Source of the DNA: Paraburkholderia podalyriae
Lineage (GTDB): Bacteria > Pseudomonadota > Gammaproteobacteria > Burkholderiales > Burkholderiaceae
NCBI RefSeq assembly: GCF_014397785.1
Contig: NZ_VZQQ01000056.1
Span: forward strand, 1 to 39,247
DNA: 39,247 nt
Direction: 5' to 3'
Under the pieces are notes generated by a model. The model had not been told where the DNA came from. It did no database searches and worked only from the letters and a program-made list of their open reading frames with translations. Of this stretch, positions 1 through 8,463 are shown in pieces (the stretch's first letter is position 1; every line of letters begins with the position of its first letter). A program made the translations under genes and the position numbers.

Positions 1-2
1 GA

Positions 3-89
3 TACAATCGCAACTGGCGCCTTGAAAAGCTGGGCTTCAAATCACCCCTCGAAGCCCGTCAGGAACGGCTGATGAAGCTGGCCGCCTGA
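3..89 (+). pseudogene. C-terminal tail of a transposase, cut by the window edge
   Basis: The first bases encode 28 residues in one open frame ending in a TGA at 87-89. The stretch is rich in Arg, Asn and Lys and contains a YNRNWRLEKLGF run, which resembles the C-terminal end of an integrase-core transposase (YN..R..LG..SP pattern, IS3-like). The sequence is cut at the window edge, so it cannot be told whether the gene is intact. The assignment rests on a short motif only. Confidence 0.4.
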
Positions 90-366
90 GTTGCAAGAGC
101 GTGTCCAAACAACCGGAGCCGGTACACTGCGAGCGTTGCATTACCCGCAAACCGCACCGTCAGCAAGGTGTTCCCCTGTTCACACGGGCGCCGCAGAGTC
201 TGTCCTTCGTTCCGCGCCACGTGCCCCGTCACGACCCTCGATTGCCAGATCGAGGCCATCCCTCGTAGCCTGGCTCTGCTTCAGTTCAGCCATGAAGACA
301 TGGGCGATCGCCTGATTTAGCCCGCGCCCTGCGTCAGTGCACCGCACCCCGCCGCTTTGTTCATCC
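90..366. other. Intergenic stretch without a convincing gene
   Basis: Short overlapping frames occur here but none shows a recognisable domain, a good ribosome binding site or conserved motifs. It separates the transposase tail from the oxidase operon and probably holds the end of the insertion sequence plus upstream DNA of cyoA. Confidence 0.5.
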
Positions 367-380
367 TTGATCGACATCAA
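367..380. promoter_or_regulatory. FNR/FixK-type box upstream of cyoA
   Basis: TTGATCGACATCAA matches the palindromic FNR/Anr/FixK consensus TTGAT-N4-ATCAA in all ten specified positions. It lies about 103 bases before the cyoA start codon. FNR/FixK regulators act under low oxygen; activation needs the box centred near -41.5 from the start of transcription, and a site over the core promoter would repress. The transcription start is not visible, so the sign of the regulation is unknown. Confidence 0.7.
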
Positions 381-482
381 TCACAAAGCTGGCCGGTTAT
401 CGGACCATGACGCTGCGAGTGTGACGCCGCATGCGTCAAGCCAGCTTCAGGTCAAAAGTGCCACAACCCGAATTTAACCACT

Positions 483-1379
483 ATGACAGACAGAAAAACC
501 TTAAGGAAACGGTCGATAGCCATCGTCACAACATTGAGCGCCTGTCTATCGGGATGTGATCTGACTGTGCTTGATCCAAAAGGCAGCGTCGGCGCGGCCG
601 AGAAGTCGCTGATCGCCACCGCCACGTGGGCGATGCTGATCGTCGTGATCCCGGTGATCCTGCTAACGCTGTTCTTCGCGTGGCGCTACCGTGCGTCGAA
701 CCGTCACGCGGTCTATGCACCCAAATGGGCGCACTCGACGGCGATCGAGATCGTCATCTGGACGATCCCCGCCCTGATCATCCTGTACCTCGGTATCCTG
801 ACGTGGCGCACCACGCATGAGCTCGACCCGTACCAGCCGCTGCAGTCGAGCGTGAAGCCGATCGACGTCGAGGTGGTCGCGCTCGACTGGAAGTGGCTCT
901 TCATCTACCCGGACCTCGGCATTGCGTCGGTGAACCAGCTCGCCGTGCCAGTCGATACGCCGGTGAATTTCCGGATCACGTCGGACTCGGTGATGAACTC
1001 ATTCTTCATCCCGCAACTCGGCACCCAGGTGTATGCAATGGTCGGCATGCAGACCCGTCTGCACCTGATCGCGGATGCACCGGGAAATTTCGAAGGCATG
1101 TCCGCCAACTTCAGCGGCAAGGGATTCGCCGACATGAAGTTCCGCACGCTCGCGACGAGCGCCACCGACTTCGGCGCATGGGTGCGGAAGGTCAAGGCTT
1201 CGCCGGACCGTCTGAGCATGGACGAATACGCCGAAGTCGCGAAGCCGAGCGAGAAGCAGTCGGTACGCTACTTCTCATCGATCGACCAGCACCTGTTCCG
1301 CAACATCGTTGCCCGATACAACAACGGCAACGTCACGGCCTTCCGCGACGCCGCCTGTCGCACGCAGACCACGGAGTAA
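483..1379 (+). CDS. cyoA: Cytochrome bo3-type quinol oxidase subunit II (CyoA)
   Basis: This is the membrane-anchored periplasmic subunit of a haem-copper quinol oxidase, 298 residues. It starts with a lipoprotein signal peptide with lipobox LSGC (Cys25), followed by two membrane helices (about 48-70 and 88-107) and a cupredoxin-like domain. The Cys and His residues that bind CuA in cytochrome c oxidases are absent, which marks a quinol oxidase rather than a cytochrome c oxidase. It is the first gene of cyoABCD; cyoB begins four bases after its stop. No clear Shine-Dalgarno is visible before the ATG. The family call is firm; why a symbiosis region carries this oxidase is open. Confidence 0.93.
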   Translation: MTDRKTLRKRSIAIVTTLSACLSGCDLTVLDPKGSVGAAEKSLIATATWAMLIVVIPVILLTLFFAWRYRASNRHAVYAPKWAHSTAIEIVIWTIPALIILYLGILTWRTTHELDPYQPLQSSVKPIDVEVVALDWKWLFIYPDLGIASVNQLAVPVDTPVNFRITSDSVMNSFFIPQLGTQVYAMVGMQTRLHLIADAPGNFEGMSANFSGKGFADMKFRTLATSATDFGAWVRKVKASPDRLSMDEYAEVAKPSEKQSVRYFSSIDQHLFRNIVARYNNGNVTAFRDAACRTQTTE

Positions 1380-1382
1380 GCC

Positions 1383-3389
1383 ATGTTTGGAAAACTCACG
1401 CCCGGCGCGATTCCGTTCGATCAGCCGATCATCATGGGCGCGGCCGCGCTCATGGCGCTCATCGTGCTGGCGGTCATCGTCACGCTCACGAAGCTCGGCC
1501 GCTGGAAGTGGCTCTGGACCGAGTGGCTGACAAGCGTCGATCACAAGAAGATCGGCATCATGTACATCATCGTCGCGGTACTGATGCTCACGCGCGGTTT
1601 TGTCGACGCCGTAATGATGCGGCTTCAGCTCGCGATCGCGTTTCACGGCCCCGGTTACCTGCCGCCGCACCACTACGACCAGATATTCACCGCGCACGGT
1701 GTCATCATGATTTTCTTCATGGCTATGGCGCTGATGGTCGGCCTCTTCAATCTTGTCGTGCCGCTGCAGATCGGCGCGCGCGACGTCGCCTTCCCGTTCC
1801 TGAATTCGCTGAGCTTCTGGATGACGGCGATCAGCGCGATCCTGATCAATCTGTCGCTCGTGATCGGCGAGTTCGCGCAGGTCGGCTGGCTCGCGTATCC
1901 ACCGCTCTCGGAGCTGCAGTTCAGTCCCGGCGTCGGGGTCGACTACTACATCTGGAGTCTGCAGCTCTCCGGCGTCGGTACGCTGATTACCGCGATCAAC
2001 TTCTTCGTGACGATCGTCAAGCTGCGCGCGCCCGGCATGACGCTGATGAAGATGCCGGTGTTCACGTGGACCGCGCTGTGCTCGAACGTGCTGATCATGG
2101 CAACGTTCCCGATCCTGACCGTGACGCTCGCACTGCTCGGCCTCGACCGCTACGCAGGCATGCACTTTTTCACAAATGAGCTCGGCGGAAACGCGATGCT
2201 GTACCTGAACCTGATCTGGGCGTGGGGCCACCCGGAGGTGTACATCCTCGTGCTGCCCGCGTTCGGCATCTATTCGGAAGTGATCGCGACCTTCGCGAAG
2301 AAACCGCTGTTTGGCTACAGAACGATGGTCTACGCGTCGTGCGCGATCACGGTGCTCGCATTCCTCGTGTGGGCGCACCACTTCTTCACGATGGGTTCCG
2401 GCGCGGACGTCAACGCGTTCTTCGGCATTATGACGATGGTCATCGCGATCCCCACGGGCGTAAAAATCTTCAACTGGTTGTTCACGATGTACCGCGGTCG
2501 CATCGAGTTCACGGCACCCGTGCTGTGGACGATTGGCTTCATGGTCACGTTCACAATCGGCGGCATGACGGGCGTGATGATGGCGATCCCGGGCGTGGAC
2601 TTCGTGCTGCACAACAGCCTGTTCCTGATCGCGCACTTTCACAACGCGATCATAGGCGGCGTCGTGTTCGGCTATCTCGCAGGCTTCCATTACTGGTTCC
2701 CGAAGGCGTTCGGCTTCAAGCTTAACGAGAAGCTCGGCAAGCGGGCGTTCTGGTGCTGGTTCGTCGGCTTCTACGTGTCGTTCGTGCCGCTCTACGTGCT
2801 CGGCTTCATGGGCATGACCCGGCGCCTGAATCACTACGACAACCCGACCTGGCATCCCTGGCTGTTCGTCGCCGCATGCGGCGTGGTGCTGATCGCACTC
2901 GGTGTCGTGCACCAGATCGCCCAGGTCGTCGTGAGCGTGATCCATCGCAACGAGCCGGAATACGGCGACCTGACGGGCGACCCGTGGAACGGCCGCACGC
3001 TCGAATGGGCCACCGCGTCGCCGCCCGCTGTCTACAACTTCGCGCGCATACCGGTCGTCCACCAGCTCGACGCGTTCGCGCACATGAAGGAAAGCGGCGC
3101 AGCAAATGCCGCACTGGCGCATTACGAGGACATCCACCTACCGTCGAACACCGCGGACGGGTTCCTGATCGGCGCATTCAGCCTCGTGCTCGGCTTCGCC
3201 GGCGTCTGGCACATCACGTGGCTCGCCGTGCTGGCCTTCGTCGCGATCGTCGCCGCGCTGATCGCGCGTAGCTTCCGCGACGACCATGGCTACGTGATTC
3301 CGGCCTCGCGCGTGCGCGAAATCGAAGCACGACGCGGCAGCGCACCCACCCCGGCCGCCCTTGAATTACCCGAATCCGCGGAGACCTGA
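1383..3389 (+). CDS. cyoB: Cytochrome bo3-type quinol oxidase subunit I (CyoB)
   Basis: Catalytic subunit of the proton-pumping haem-copper oxidase that reduces O2 to water with electrons from quinol. It is 668 residues, the usual length for CyoB. Metal ligands are all present: His105 for the low-spin haem, His283 in WGHPEVY and the His332-His333 pair for CuB, and His418/His420 in HFHNA for the two haems. A glycine-rich multi-helix core and a long C-terminal extension match the CyoB type. It sits between cyoA and cyoC with only a few bases on either side, so the four genes are surely one operon. Confidence 0.96.
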   Translation: MFGKLTPGAIPFDQPIIMGAAALMALIVLAVIVTLTKLGRWKWLWTEWLTSVDHKKIGIMYIIVAVLMLTRGFVDAVMMRLQLAIAFHGPGYLPPHHYDQIFTAHGVIMIFFMAMALMVGLFNLVVPLQIGARDVAFPFLNSLSFWMTAISAILINLSLVIGEFAQVGWLAYPPLSELQFSPGVGVDYYIWSLQLSGVGTLITAINFFVTIVKLRAPGMTLMKMPVFTWTALCSNVLIMATFPILTVTLALLGLDRYAGMHFFTNELGGNAMLYLNLIWAWGHPEVYILVLPAFGIYSEVIATFAKKPLFGYRTMVYASCAITVLAFLVWAHHFFTMGSGADVNAFFGIMTMVIAIPTGVKIFNWLFTMYRGRIEFTAPVLWTIGFMVTFTIGGMTGVMMAIPGVDFVLHNSLFLIAHFHNAIIGGVVFGYLAGFHYWFPKAFGFKLNEKLGKRAFWCWFVGFYVSFVPLYVLGFMGMTRRLNHYDNPTWHPWLFVAACGVVLIALGVVHQIAQVVVSVIHRNEPEYGDLTGDPWNGRTLEWATASPPAVYNFARIPVVHQLDAFAHMKESGAANAALAHYEDIHLPSNTADGFLIGAFSLVLGFAGVWHITWLAVLAFVAIVAALIARSFRDDHGYVIPASRVREIEARRGSAPTPAALELPESAET

Positions 3390-3392
3390 TCC

Positions 3393-4001
3393 ATGACGCA
3401 ATCTGCATTACTCGTCCATCACGGCAGGTCGAGCGCTGACCACGGCCCAACGCCCACCGTGTTCGGCTTCTGGCTGTACCTGATGACCGACTGCATGCTG
3501 TTCGCGTCGTTGTTCGCTGTGTTCGCCGTAATGGCGCACCAGTTCGCGGGTGGCGCGTCCGGACGGGACCTGTTCGACATCCCGGGTGTTGCACTCGAAA
3601 CCGGCGCGCTGCTGCTGAGCAGCACCACCTACGGCTTCGCGATGCTCGGCGCACAGCGCCAGGGGCGTGGTGCCGTGATCGGCTGGCTCCTCGTGACGTT
3701 CGTGCTTGGCGCGCTGTTCCTCGCGTTAGAGCTGCGCGAGTTCTCGCACCTGGTCGCCGACGGTGCAGGGCCCAGTCGCAGCGCCTTCCTGTCGTCGTTC
3801 TTCACGCTGGTTGGCACCCACGGCCTGCACGTGACAGCCGGCCTCGTCTGGATGGCCGTGCTCGTCGTGCATGTCGTCCGCTCGCCTGAACTGTCCGGTC
3901 GCGACCTCACGAGTCTGACATGCCTGAGCCTCTTCTGGCACTTCCTCGACATCGTGTGGATCTGCGTGTTTTCGTTTGTCTATCTCGGGAGCATGCTCTA
4001 A
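3393..4001 (+). CDS. cyoC: Cytochrome bo3-type quinol oxidase subunit III (CyoC)
   Basis: Subunit III of the quinol oxidase, 202 residues with five predicted membrane helices. The N-terminal FGFWLYLMTDCMLFASLF helix and the GTHGLHV motif near residue 145 are typical of the subunit III family. It supports assembly and stability of the complex rather than catalysis. It follows cyoB after three bases and abuts cyoD. Confidence 0.94.
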   Translation: MTQSALLVHHGRSSADHGPTPTVFGFWLYLMTDCMLFASLFAVFAVMAHQFAGGASGRDLFDIPGVALETGALLLSSTTYGFAMLGAQRQGRGAVIGWLLVTFVLGALFLALELREFSHLVADGAGPSRSAFLSSFFTLVGTHGLHVTAGLVWMAVLVVHVVRSPELSGRDLTSLTCLSLFWHFLDIVWICVFSFVYLGSML

Positions 4002-4334
4002 ATGGTCCATTCACACTCGACGTCCACGACCGCCTCGCGTGGTGACTTCGCCGGTTATATCACCGGTTTCGTGCTTGCCGTGGCGCTGACGGCGGGCTCA
4101 TTCTCGATCGTCACGCAACGGTTGCTGCCGTCCGGCTCCGCGATTATGGCGCTCGCGTTGCTGGCGTTCGTGCAGATCGTCGTGCATCTGGTGACGTTCC
4201 TGCATCTCGACCTGTCGCGCGGCCAGCGCTGGAACGTGCTGGCGTTATGCTACACCGCGCTCGCCGCGCTGTTCCTGATCTTCGGCACGATCTGGGTAAT
4301 GCACAATGTCAGCATGAACATGATGTCGCGCTGA
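4002..4334 (+). CDS. cyoD: Cytochrome bo3-type quinol oxidase subunit IV (CyoD)
   Basis: Small membrane subunit of the quinol oxidase, 110 residues with three hydrophobic helices, the standard size of CyoD. Its ATG follows directly after the cyoC stop codon. No haem O synthase gene (cyoE) follows; that enzyme must come from elsewhere in the genome. The last gene of the operon proper unless the desaturase downstream is co-transcribed. Confidence 0.93.
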   Translation: MVHSHSTSTTASRGDFAGYITGFVLAVALTAGSFSIVTQRLLPSGSAIMALALLAFVQIVVHLVTFLHLDLSRGQRWNVLALCYTALAALFLIFGTIWVMHNVSMNMMSR

Positions 4335-4438
4335 CTCGCCACCAGCGCGAAACTGTCTGGTCACATCATCGCGGACACGGCATGCAGCCGTCGGCCGCGT
4401 GCGTAGTGTTGTGCTGCACCGCTCTATCGGTCTTCTTC

Positions 4439-5521
4439 ATGAACAGTCCGAATCACCCCGTTCCCGCCAATAAGCCATTGCCCCATCGCAAGGTCATCCG
4501 CTCGTGGCTGACACCATTCGCCGAACGCCGCACCGCCTACGCGCTTCTGCTGCTTGTGCTCGACTACGTTTTGCTATTGTGTGCGCTCGCCGCGAGCGTG
4601 TTCGCGCACGGGTTCGTGCTGAAGACCGTATTCGGATGCATCGCGGGCTTCGTCATCGGACGGCTCTTCGTCATCGGTCACGACGCATGTCATGAGAGCC
4701 TGACCCGGCACCGCACGCTCAACCGCTGGCTGGGCCGGATCGCCTTCCTGCCGTCGCTCACGCCGTACAGCCTGTGGCAAGTGGGTCACAACGTGGTGCA
4801 TCACGGCTACACGAACCTGAAAGGCGTCGATTTTGTGTGGGCACCGCTGACGATCCACGAATATCGCGCCTTGAGTGGGCCACGGCGCGCACTGGAACGT
4901 ATCTATCGCAGCGGCTGGGCGCCCGGTCTCTACTACATGATCGAAATTTGGTGGACGAAGATGTTTTTCCCGTCGCGGGCCGCAATGCCGACGCGGCGCC
5001 CCGTGTTCTTCCGTGACTGCACGCTGGTATCGGTGTTCGCACTGCTGTGGATCGGCGCGCTCGCGTGGATCGCTCGCGCGACGCAGCGGGGGGTGGTCCC
5101 GTCAATCGCATGCGGGTTCGGGGTGCCGTTCCTGTTCTGGTGCGCGATGGTGGGTTTCGTCGTGTACGCGCACCACACGCATCCGCAAATCCGCTGGTAC
5201 GACGATCGCGCGAAATGGGGGCGTTCGGATCCGTTCGTATCCACGACGGTGCACTTGACCTTTCGCTGGCGTTTTGGCGCGCTGTTTCATCACATCATGG
5301 AGCACACCGCGCATCACGTCGACATGAGTCTCCCTCTATACGGGCTCGTCGGTGCTCAGCGAACCCTCGAAGCGATGCTTCCGGAACGGATCGTCGTGCA
5401 GCGGTTTTCGTGGCGTTGGTACTTCGACACCGCACGAGGCTGCAAACTATACGATTTTTCGACTGATCAGTGGACCGATTTCGCTGGTCGCGCGACGCAC
5501 GTTCCTCTTAAGACTCGCTAA
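4439..5521 (+). CDS. Membrane fatty-acid desaturase / hydroxylase
   Basis: A 360-residue membrane protein of the diiron desaturase superfamily. Three histidine clusters bind the iron: HDACH at 81-85, HNVVHH at 117-122, and HHIMEH plus a following His pair at 284-293. Several hydrophobic helices surround them. Such enzymes introduce double bonds or hydroxyl groups into acyl chains using O2. It lies about 100 bases after cyoD in the same direction and could share the operon, joining two oxygen-consuming membrane enzymes. The start is uncertain: an in-frame ATG at 4382 would add 19 residues including a hydrophobic stretch, and neither start has a strong ribosome binding site. The exact substrate cannot be read from sequence. 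Confidence 0.85.
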   Translation: MNSPNHPVPANKPLPHRKVIRSWLTPFAERRTAYALLLLVLDYVLLLCALAASVFAHGFVLKTVFGCIAGFVIGRLFVIGHDACHESLTRHRTLNRWLGRIAFLPSLTPYSLWQVGHNVVHHGYTNLKGVDFVWAPLTIHEYRALSGPRRALERIYRSGWAPGLYYMIEIWWTKMFFPSRAAMPTRRPVFFRDCTLVSVFALLWIGALAWIARATQRGVVPSIACGFGVPFLFWCAMVGFVVYAHHTHPQIRWYDDRAKWGRSDPFVSTTVHLTFRWRFGALFHHIMEHTAHHVDMSLPLYGLVGAQRTLEAMLPERIVVQRFSWRWYFDTARGCKLYDFSTDQWTDFAGRATHVPLKTR

Positions 5522-5530
5522 CAACGCCTG

Positions 5531-6067
5531 TCATCCGAAAGCAAGCAGCAGTTGCAGCCCGAGGTCGGCTGCCATGTCGAGCGCGCTGCGGCCATCCGGT
5601 GCGCACAGTTCTGCGTTCGCCCCATGCGCAAGCAGCATCTGCAGGACGTCGAGGCGACCGCTCGCGGCTGCCTGCATCAGGCATGTGATGTCGTCGTCGT
5701 TCACATGGTCGATCGGCGCGCCGGCGTCGATCAGCCGCAGGATGGTCGCGGGGCCGCCGTGCAGGCACGCGAACCAGAGCGCATGGTTGCCGTCGTCATC
5801 GAGCGCGTCGGCGCGTGCGCCGAGTGCGAGCAACGCTTCGACGACCGCGTCCTCGCCATGCTGCGCGGCGCGCATCAACGGCGTTTCGCCGTTCACGCAG
5901 CGCGAATGCGGAGCAGGGAAGCCGTGGTACGCCAGCCAAGTGGAAAGTGCGGTGGGCACGATCGTATCGAGTTGTGCATCGGCGTTCCGGACAACGCGCG
6001 AGGCCAGGCGTTCGCGGACGACGAAAACAGTGTCGGTGTGCATGATCATGGTCGCGTTCGGGTGCAA
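5531..6067 (-). CDS. Ankyrin-repeat protein
   Basis: A 178-residue protein whose C-terminal two thirds hold about four ankyrin repeats (GETPLMRAAQHG, GNHALWFACLHG, DITCLMQAAASG, GRSALDMAA motifs). The N-terminal part has no recognised domain. Ankyrin repeats bind other proteins. It is the last gene of a minus-strand trio with the 203-residue unknown protein and the truncated haemoglobin, divergent from nifH, and so may act in nitrogenase physiology. It meets the desaturase gene tail to tail with nine bases between. Another ATG seven codons in could be the true start. Confidence 0.8.
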   Translation of the reverse strand: MHPNATMIMHTDTVFVVRERLASRVVRNADAQLDTIVPTALSTWLAYHGFPAPHSRCVNGETPLMRAAQHGEDAVVEALLALGARADALDDDGNHALWFACLHGGPATILRLIDAGAPIDHVNDDDITCLMQAAASGRLDVLQMLLAHGANAELCAPDGRSALDMAADLGLQLLLAFG

Positions 6068-6119
6068 GGGAACATCGGTTGGCGCAGCAGCGCGGGCGGC
6101 AGCCGTCGGGACCCGCGCC

Positions 6120-6731
6120 TCAGACGGGCCGGTTCTCGTTGGGGTTGCGCACTGGCCCCATCAATTCAAGTCCTTCGCTGTAGGTGATCGTGTCGAAGGT
6201 CACGTCGAACTTGATGGCCGCGTCCGCTACCGCATCCAGCTTGCCGCCTGAGTCCTTTTTCTTCAATTCGTTCTTTTCGAGGTACAGCAGTTCGAGCATC
6301 TCGTTGTAGACGGTGGACTCGAGAATCGGCAGCACATAGAACATCGCGCCCTTGTACGGCACCTGATATCGCTTGCTCAGGTCGATGTTGTCGCAAAACA
6401 GAAAGTACTTGCCACCCGCCGAGAGCGTGTCGCTGAGTACCTCGGCCACGTCCTTCAGATGCTCGAAGCTCAACAGATACCCGGCGAAGAACGGCAAGTG
6501 CTTATGTCCGATCGTCGCGCATGCCATCACCTGATCGCAGGTCAGCTCCGGAGGCCGCGCTTCGTCGGCGAGCTTTGGGGCAAACCGCAGCGCAAGTTCG
6601 CCGCGGAAGCCGACCCGGCCGGACTTGTTCGTCAGCCCCTTGAGAACCGGATTGAGCAGACGGCCTTCGTGTTCGAGACGGGCGAACGCGGTGTCGTCGA
6701 TCTCCTTGTGGGCGAGCGTTTCGGTCATCAC
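6120..6731 (-). CDS. Unknown protein linked to nif genes (203 residues)
   Basis: No family is recognised. The frame is clearly coding: it is 203 residues long, has a good ribosome binding site (AAGGA about seven bases before the ATG) and a normal residue composition. The protein is soluble-looking, with a charged KNELKKKDSGGK stretch near residue 155 and single cysteines near residues 71 and 113. It lies between the truncated haemoglobin and ankyrin genes on the same strand, with gaps of 33 and 52 bases, so the three are probably co-transcribed. The sigma-54 promoter at 7197-7211 suggests expression together with nitrogenase. Function is unknown. Confidence 0.75.
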   Translation of the reverse strand: MMTETLAHKEIDDTAFARLEHEGRLLNPVLKGLTNKSGRVGFRGELALRFAPKLADEARPPELTCDQVMACATIGHKHLPFFAGYLLSFEHLKDVAEVLSDTLSAGGKYFLFCDNIDLSKRYQVPYKGAMFYVLPILESTVYNEMLELLYLEKNELKKKDSGGKLDAVADAAIKFDVTFDTITYSEGLELMGPVRNPNENRPV

Positions 6732-6764
6732 AGATCCTTGGGTTAAACAGCGTTGAAGAGGAAT

Positions 6765-7184
6765 TCACGTCTGCGCATTGCGCATCCGGTCGGCGATTTT
6801 GAAAAAGGCCTGCATCAGTTCGTCGCGCAGCGCCGGATCGACACCCGTCTCGTCGAACGCGGCGCGCATGCAAGCTAGCCACGCATCCCGTTCGGCGGTG
6901 CCGATCGCGAATGTGGCATGACGCCTGCGCAGCCGTGGTTGGCCGCGCTGTGCCGAGTACTGCTTGTCGGCGCCGAGCCATTCGCACAGATACAGCACCA
7001 GCACGGCCTTCGTCGAAGACAGGTCCGAGTGATGCATCGCCCGAATGCGCTGCGCGTCGGCCCGCGTATCCATGTGCCGATAGAACGCATCGACCAGGCG
7101 GATGACGGCGGTCTCGCCGCCTAGACGATCGAAGTGCGTCTCGCGCGGCATGGGTCGAGAAGGTTGGGTGGCTGGTGTGTCCAT
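6765..7184 (-). CDS. Group II truncated haemoglobin
   Basis: A 139-residue haem protein of the trHbO (group II) type. The sequence shows FDRLGGE at the start of the globin fold, Tyr35 at position B10, the proximal haem ligand His89 in RRRHATFAI, and Trp102 at G8, all typical of group II. Such globins bind O2 or NO; next to nifH it may buffer oxygen or NO around nitrogenase. It heads a minus-strand trio with a sigma-54 promoter immediately upstream. That promoter would start transcription at about 7186, leaving almost no leader for the ATG at 7184, so the internal ATG at 7151 (MPRETHFDRLGG) may be the real start. Confidence 0.88.
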   Translation of the reverse strand: MDTPATQPSRPMPRETHFDRLGGETAVIRLVDAFYRHMDTRADAQRIRAMHHSDLSSTKAVLVLYLCEWLGADKQYSAQRGQPRLRRRHATFAIGTAERDAWLACMRAAFDETGVDPALRDELMQAFFKIADRMRNAQT

Positions 7185-7196
7185 GGCGCGATCAAC

Positions 7197-7211
7197 GCAA
7201 TAACCGAACCA
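7197..7211 (-). promoter_or_regulatory. Sigma-54 promoter for the truncated haemoglobin operon
   Basis: On the minus strand TGGTTC-GGTTA-TTGC fits the -24/-12 consensus TGGCAC-N5-TTGC with the invariant GG and GC ten bases apart and two mismatches. It lies directly before the globin gene and 104 bases from the TGT-N10-ACA site at 7315-7330, a workable distance for NifA. Confidence 0.6.
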
Positions 7212-7314
7212 GGCCGCAACCCGGCGATTGTCCGGCTGCACGCAGGCCAATGCGACAGAAATCGCACGACAAACGCGCCCGAATGGTTTCATTGGCGACG
7301 AAGTTCGCGTGGTT

Positions 7315-7330
7315 TGTCGCGAAATCGACA
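7315..7330. promoter_or_regulatory. NifA upstream activator site, shared by two directions
   Basis: TGTCGCGAAATCGACA is a perfect TGT-N10-ACA NifA-binding site. It is 84 bases upstream of the nifH -24/-12 element and about 104 bases upstream of the divergent globin promoter, so one palindromic site could serve both. Confidence 0.75.
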
Positions 7331-7413
7331 AGACAGAAGAGGAGTCCGCAAAAGTCCCCGAACCAACCGCCGCAGCGCGGCGGGGCGGACGCGTCGCAGT
7401 ACCGCTGGTGACG

Positions 7414-7428
7414 TGGCACAGAAGCTGC
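7414..7428 (+). promoter_or_regulatory. Sigma-54 promoter of nifHDK
   Basis: TGGCAC-AGAAG-CTGC matches the -24/-12 consensus with one mismatch (C for T at the first -12 base). Transcription would start near 7440, leaving a leader of about 125 bases before nifH. The NifA site at 7315-7330 is at the usual upstream distance. Confidence 0.85.
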
Positions 7429-7564
7429 GTTTGGAGTCCAGCGCGGACACAGGTCCGGCCGATGCGTGACTCGATATAAGAAGACCCATACAGGCACGAC
7501 AGGCTGACATGGTCGCGGTTACGCAACCCTGATTTCAACCCTTCTTCCTGAATGGAGAAATGCA

Positions 7565-8446
7565 ATGTCTAAACTTCGGCAAATCGCGTTCTACGGTAAA
7601 GGCGGTATCGGCAAGTCGACCACCTCGCAGAACACCCTGGCAGCCCTGACCGAACTCGGGCAGAAAATCCTGATCGTCGGCTGCGATCCCAAGGCGGACT
7701 CTACCCGCCTGATCCTGCATGCAAAGGCGCAGGACACCATCCTGTCGCTAGCGGCCGAAGCCGGCTCGGTGGAGGACCTCGAACTCGAGGACGTGATGAA
7801 GATCGGTTACCGCAACATCCGTTGCGTGGAGTCCGGTGGTCCGGAACCGGGCGTCGGCTGCGCGGGCCGTGGCGTCATCACGTCGATCAACTTCCTCGAG
7901 GAAAACGGCGCCTATGACGGCGTGGACTACGTGTCGTACGACGTGCTCGGCGACGTGGTGTGCGGCGGTTTCGCAATGCCGATTCGTGAGAACAAGGCGC
8001 AGGAAATCTACATTGTGATGTCCGGTGAAATGATGGCAATGTATGCGGCCAACAACATTTCAAAGGGCATCCTGAAGTACGCGAACAGCGGCGGTGTGCG
8101 GATCGGCGGGCTCGTGTGCAACGAGCGTCAGACCGACAAGGAGCTCGAACTCGCCGAAGCGCTGGCGAAGATGCTCGGTTCGAAGCTGATCCACTTCGTG
8201 CCGCGCGATAACATCGTGCAGCACGCCGAGCTGCGCCGCATGACGGTGATCGAGTTCGCGCCCGAATCCAAACAGGCGGAAGAGTATCGCCAGCTCGCCA
8301 CCAAGGTGCACAACAACGCGGGCAACGGCACGATCCCGACGCCGATCACGATGGATCAACTGGAAGACCTGTTAATGGAGCACGGAATCATGACGTCCAT
8401 CGACGAATCGCAAGTCGGCAAGCCTGCAGCGGAACTGACCGCCTAA
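7565..8446 (+). CDS. nifH: Nitrogenase iron protein (dinitrogenase reductase)
   Basis: NifH is the ATP-driven electron donor to the MoFe protein and also acts in FeMo-cofactor synthesis. It has 293 residues, the family standard. The P-loop GKGGIGKS lies at 11-18, the Fe4S4 cluster ligands are Cys99 and Cys133, and Arg102 in GCAGRG is the residue modified by DraT ADP-ribosylation in species that have it. A good ribosome binding site (GGAG) precedes the ATG. First gene of nifHDK with a NifA/sigma-54 promoter. Confidence 0.99.
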   Translation: MSKLRQIAFYGKGGIGKSTTSQNTLAALTELGQKILIVGCDPKADSTRLILHAKAQDTILSLAAEAGSVEDLELEDVMKIGYRNIRCVESGGPEPGVGCAGRGVITSINFLEENGAYDGVDYVSYDVLGDVVCGGFAMPIRENKAQEIYIVMSGEMMAMYAANNISKGILKYANSGGVRIGGLVCNERQTDKELELAEALAKMLGSKLIHFVPRDNIVQHAELRRMTVIEFAPESKQAEEYRQLATKVHNNAGNGTIPTPITMDQLEDLLMEHGIMTSIDESQVGKPAAELTA

Positions 8447-8463
8447 GCGAGCGCCGCTGCGCG

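Noticed and set aside
1275..3137. Long 620-codon minus-strand frame opposite cyoB
   Set aside because: It is a high-GC shadow of cyoA/cyoB: its residues are dominated by Arg, His, Asp and Glu, with no domain, while the plus-strand genes have all expected metal ligands.
5352..6251. 299-codon plus-strand frame across the desaturase end and ankyrin gene
   Set aside because: It runs antisense to a clear ankyrin-repeat protein and shows Ser/Ala/Arg-biased composition without motifs.
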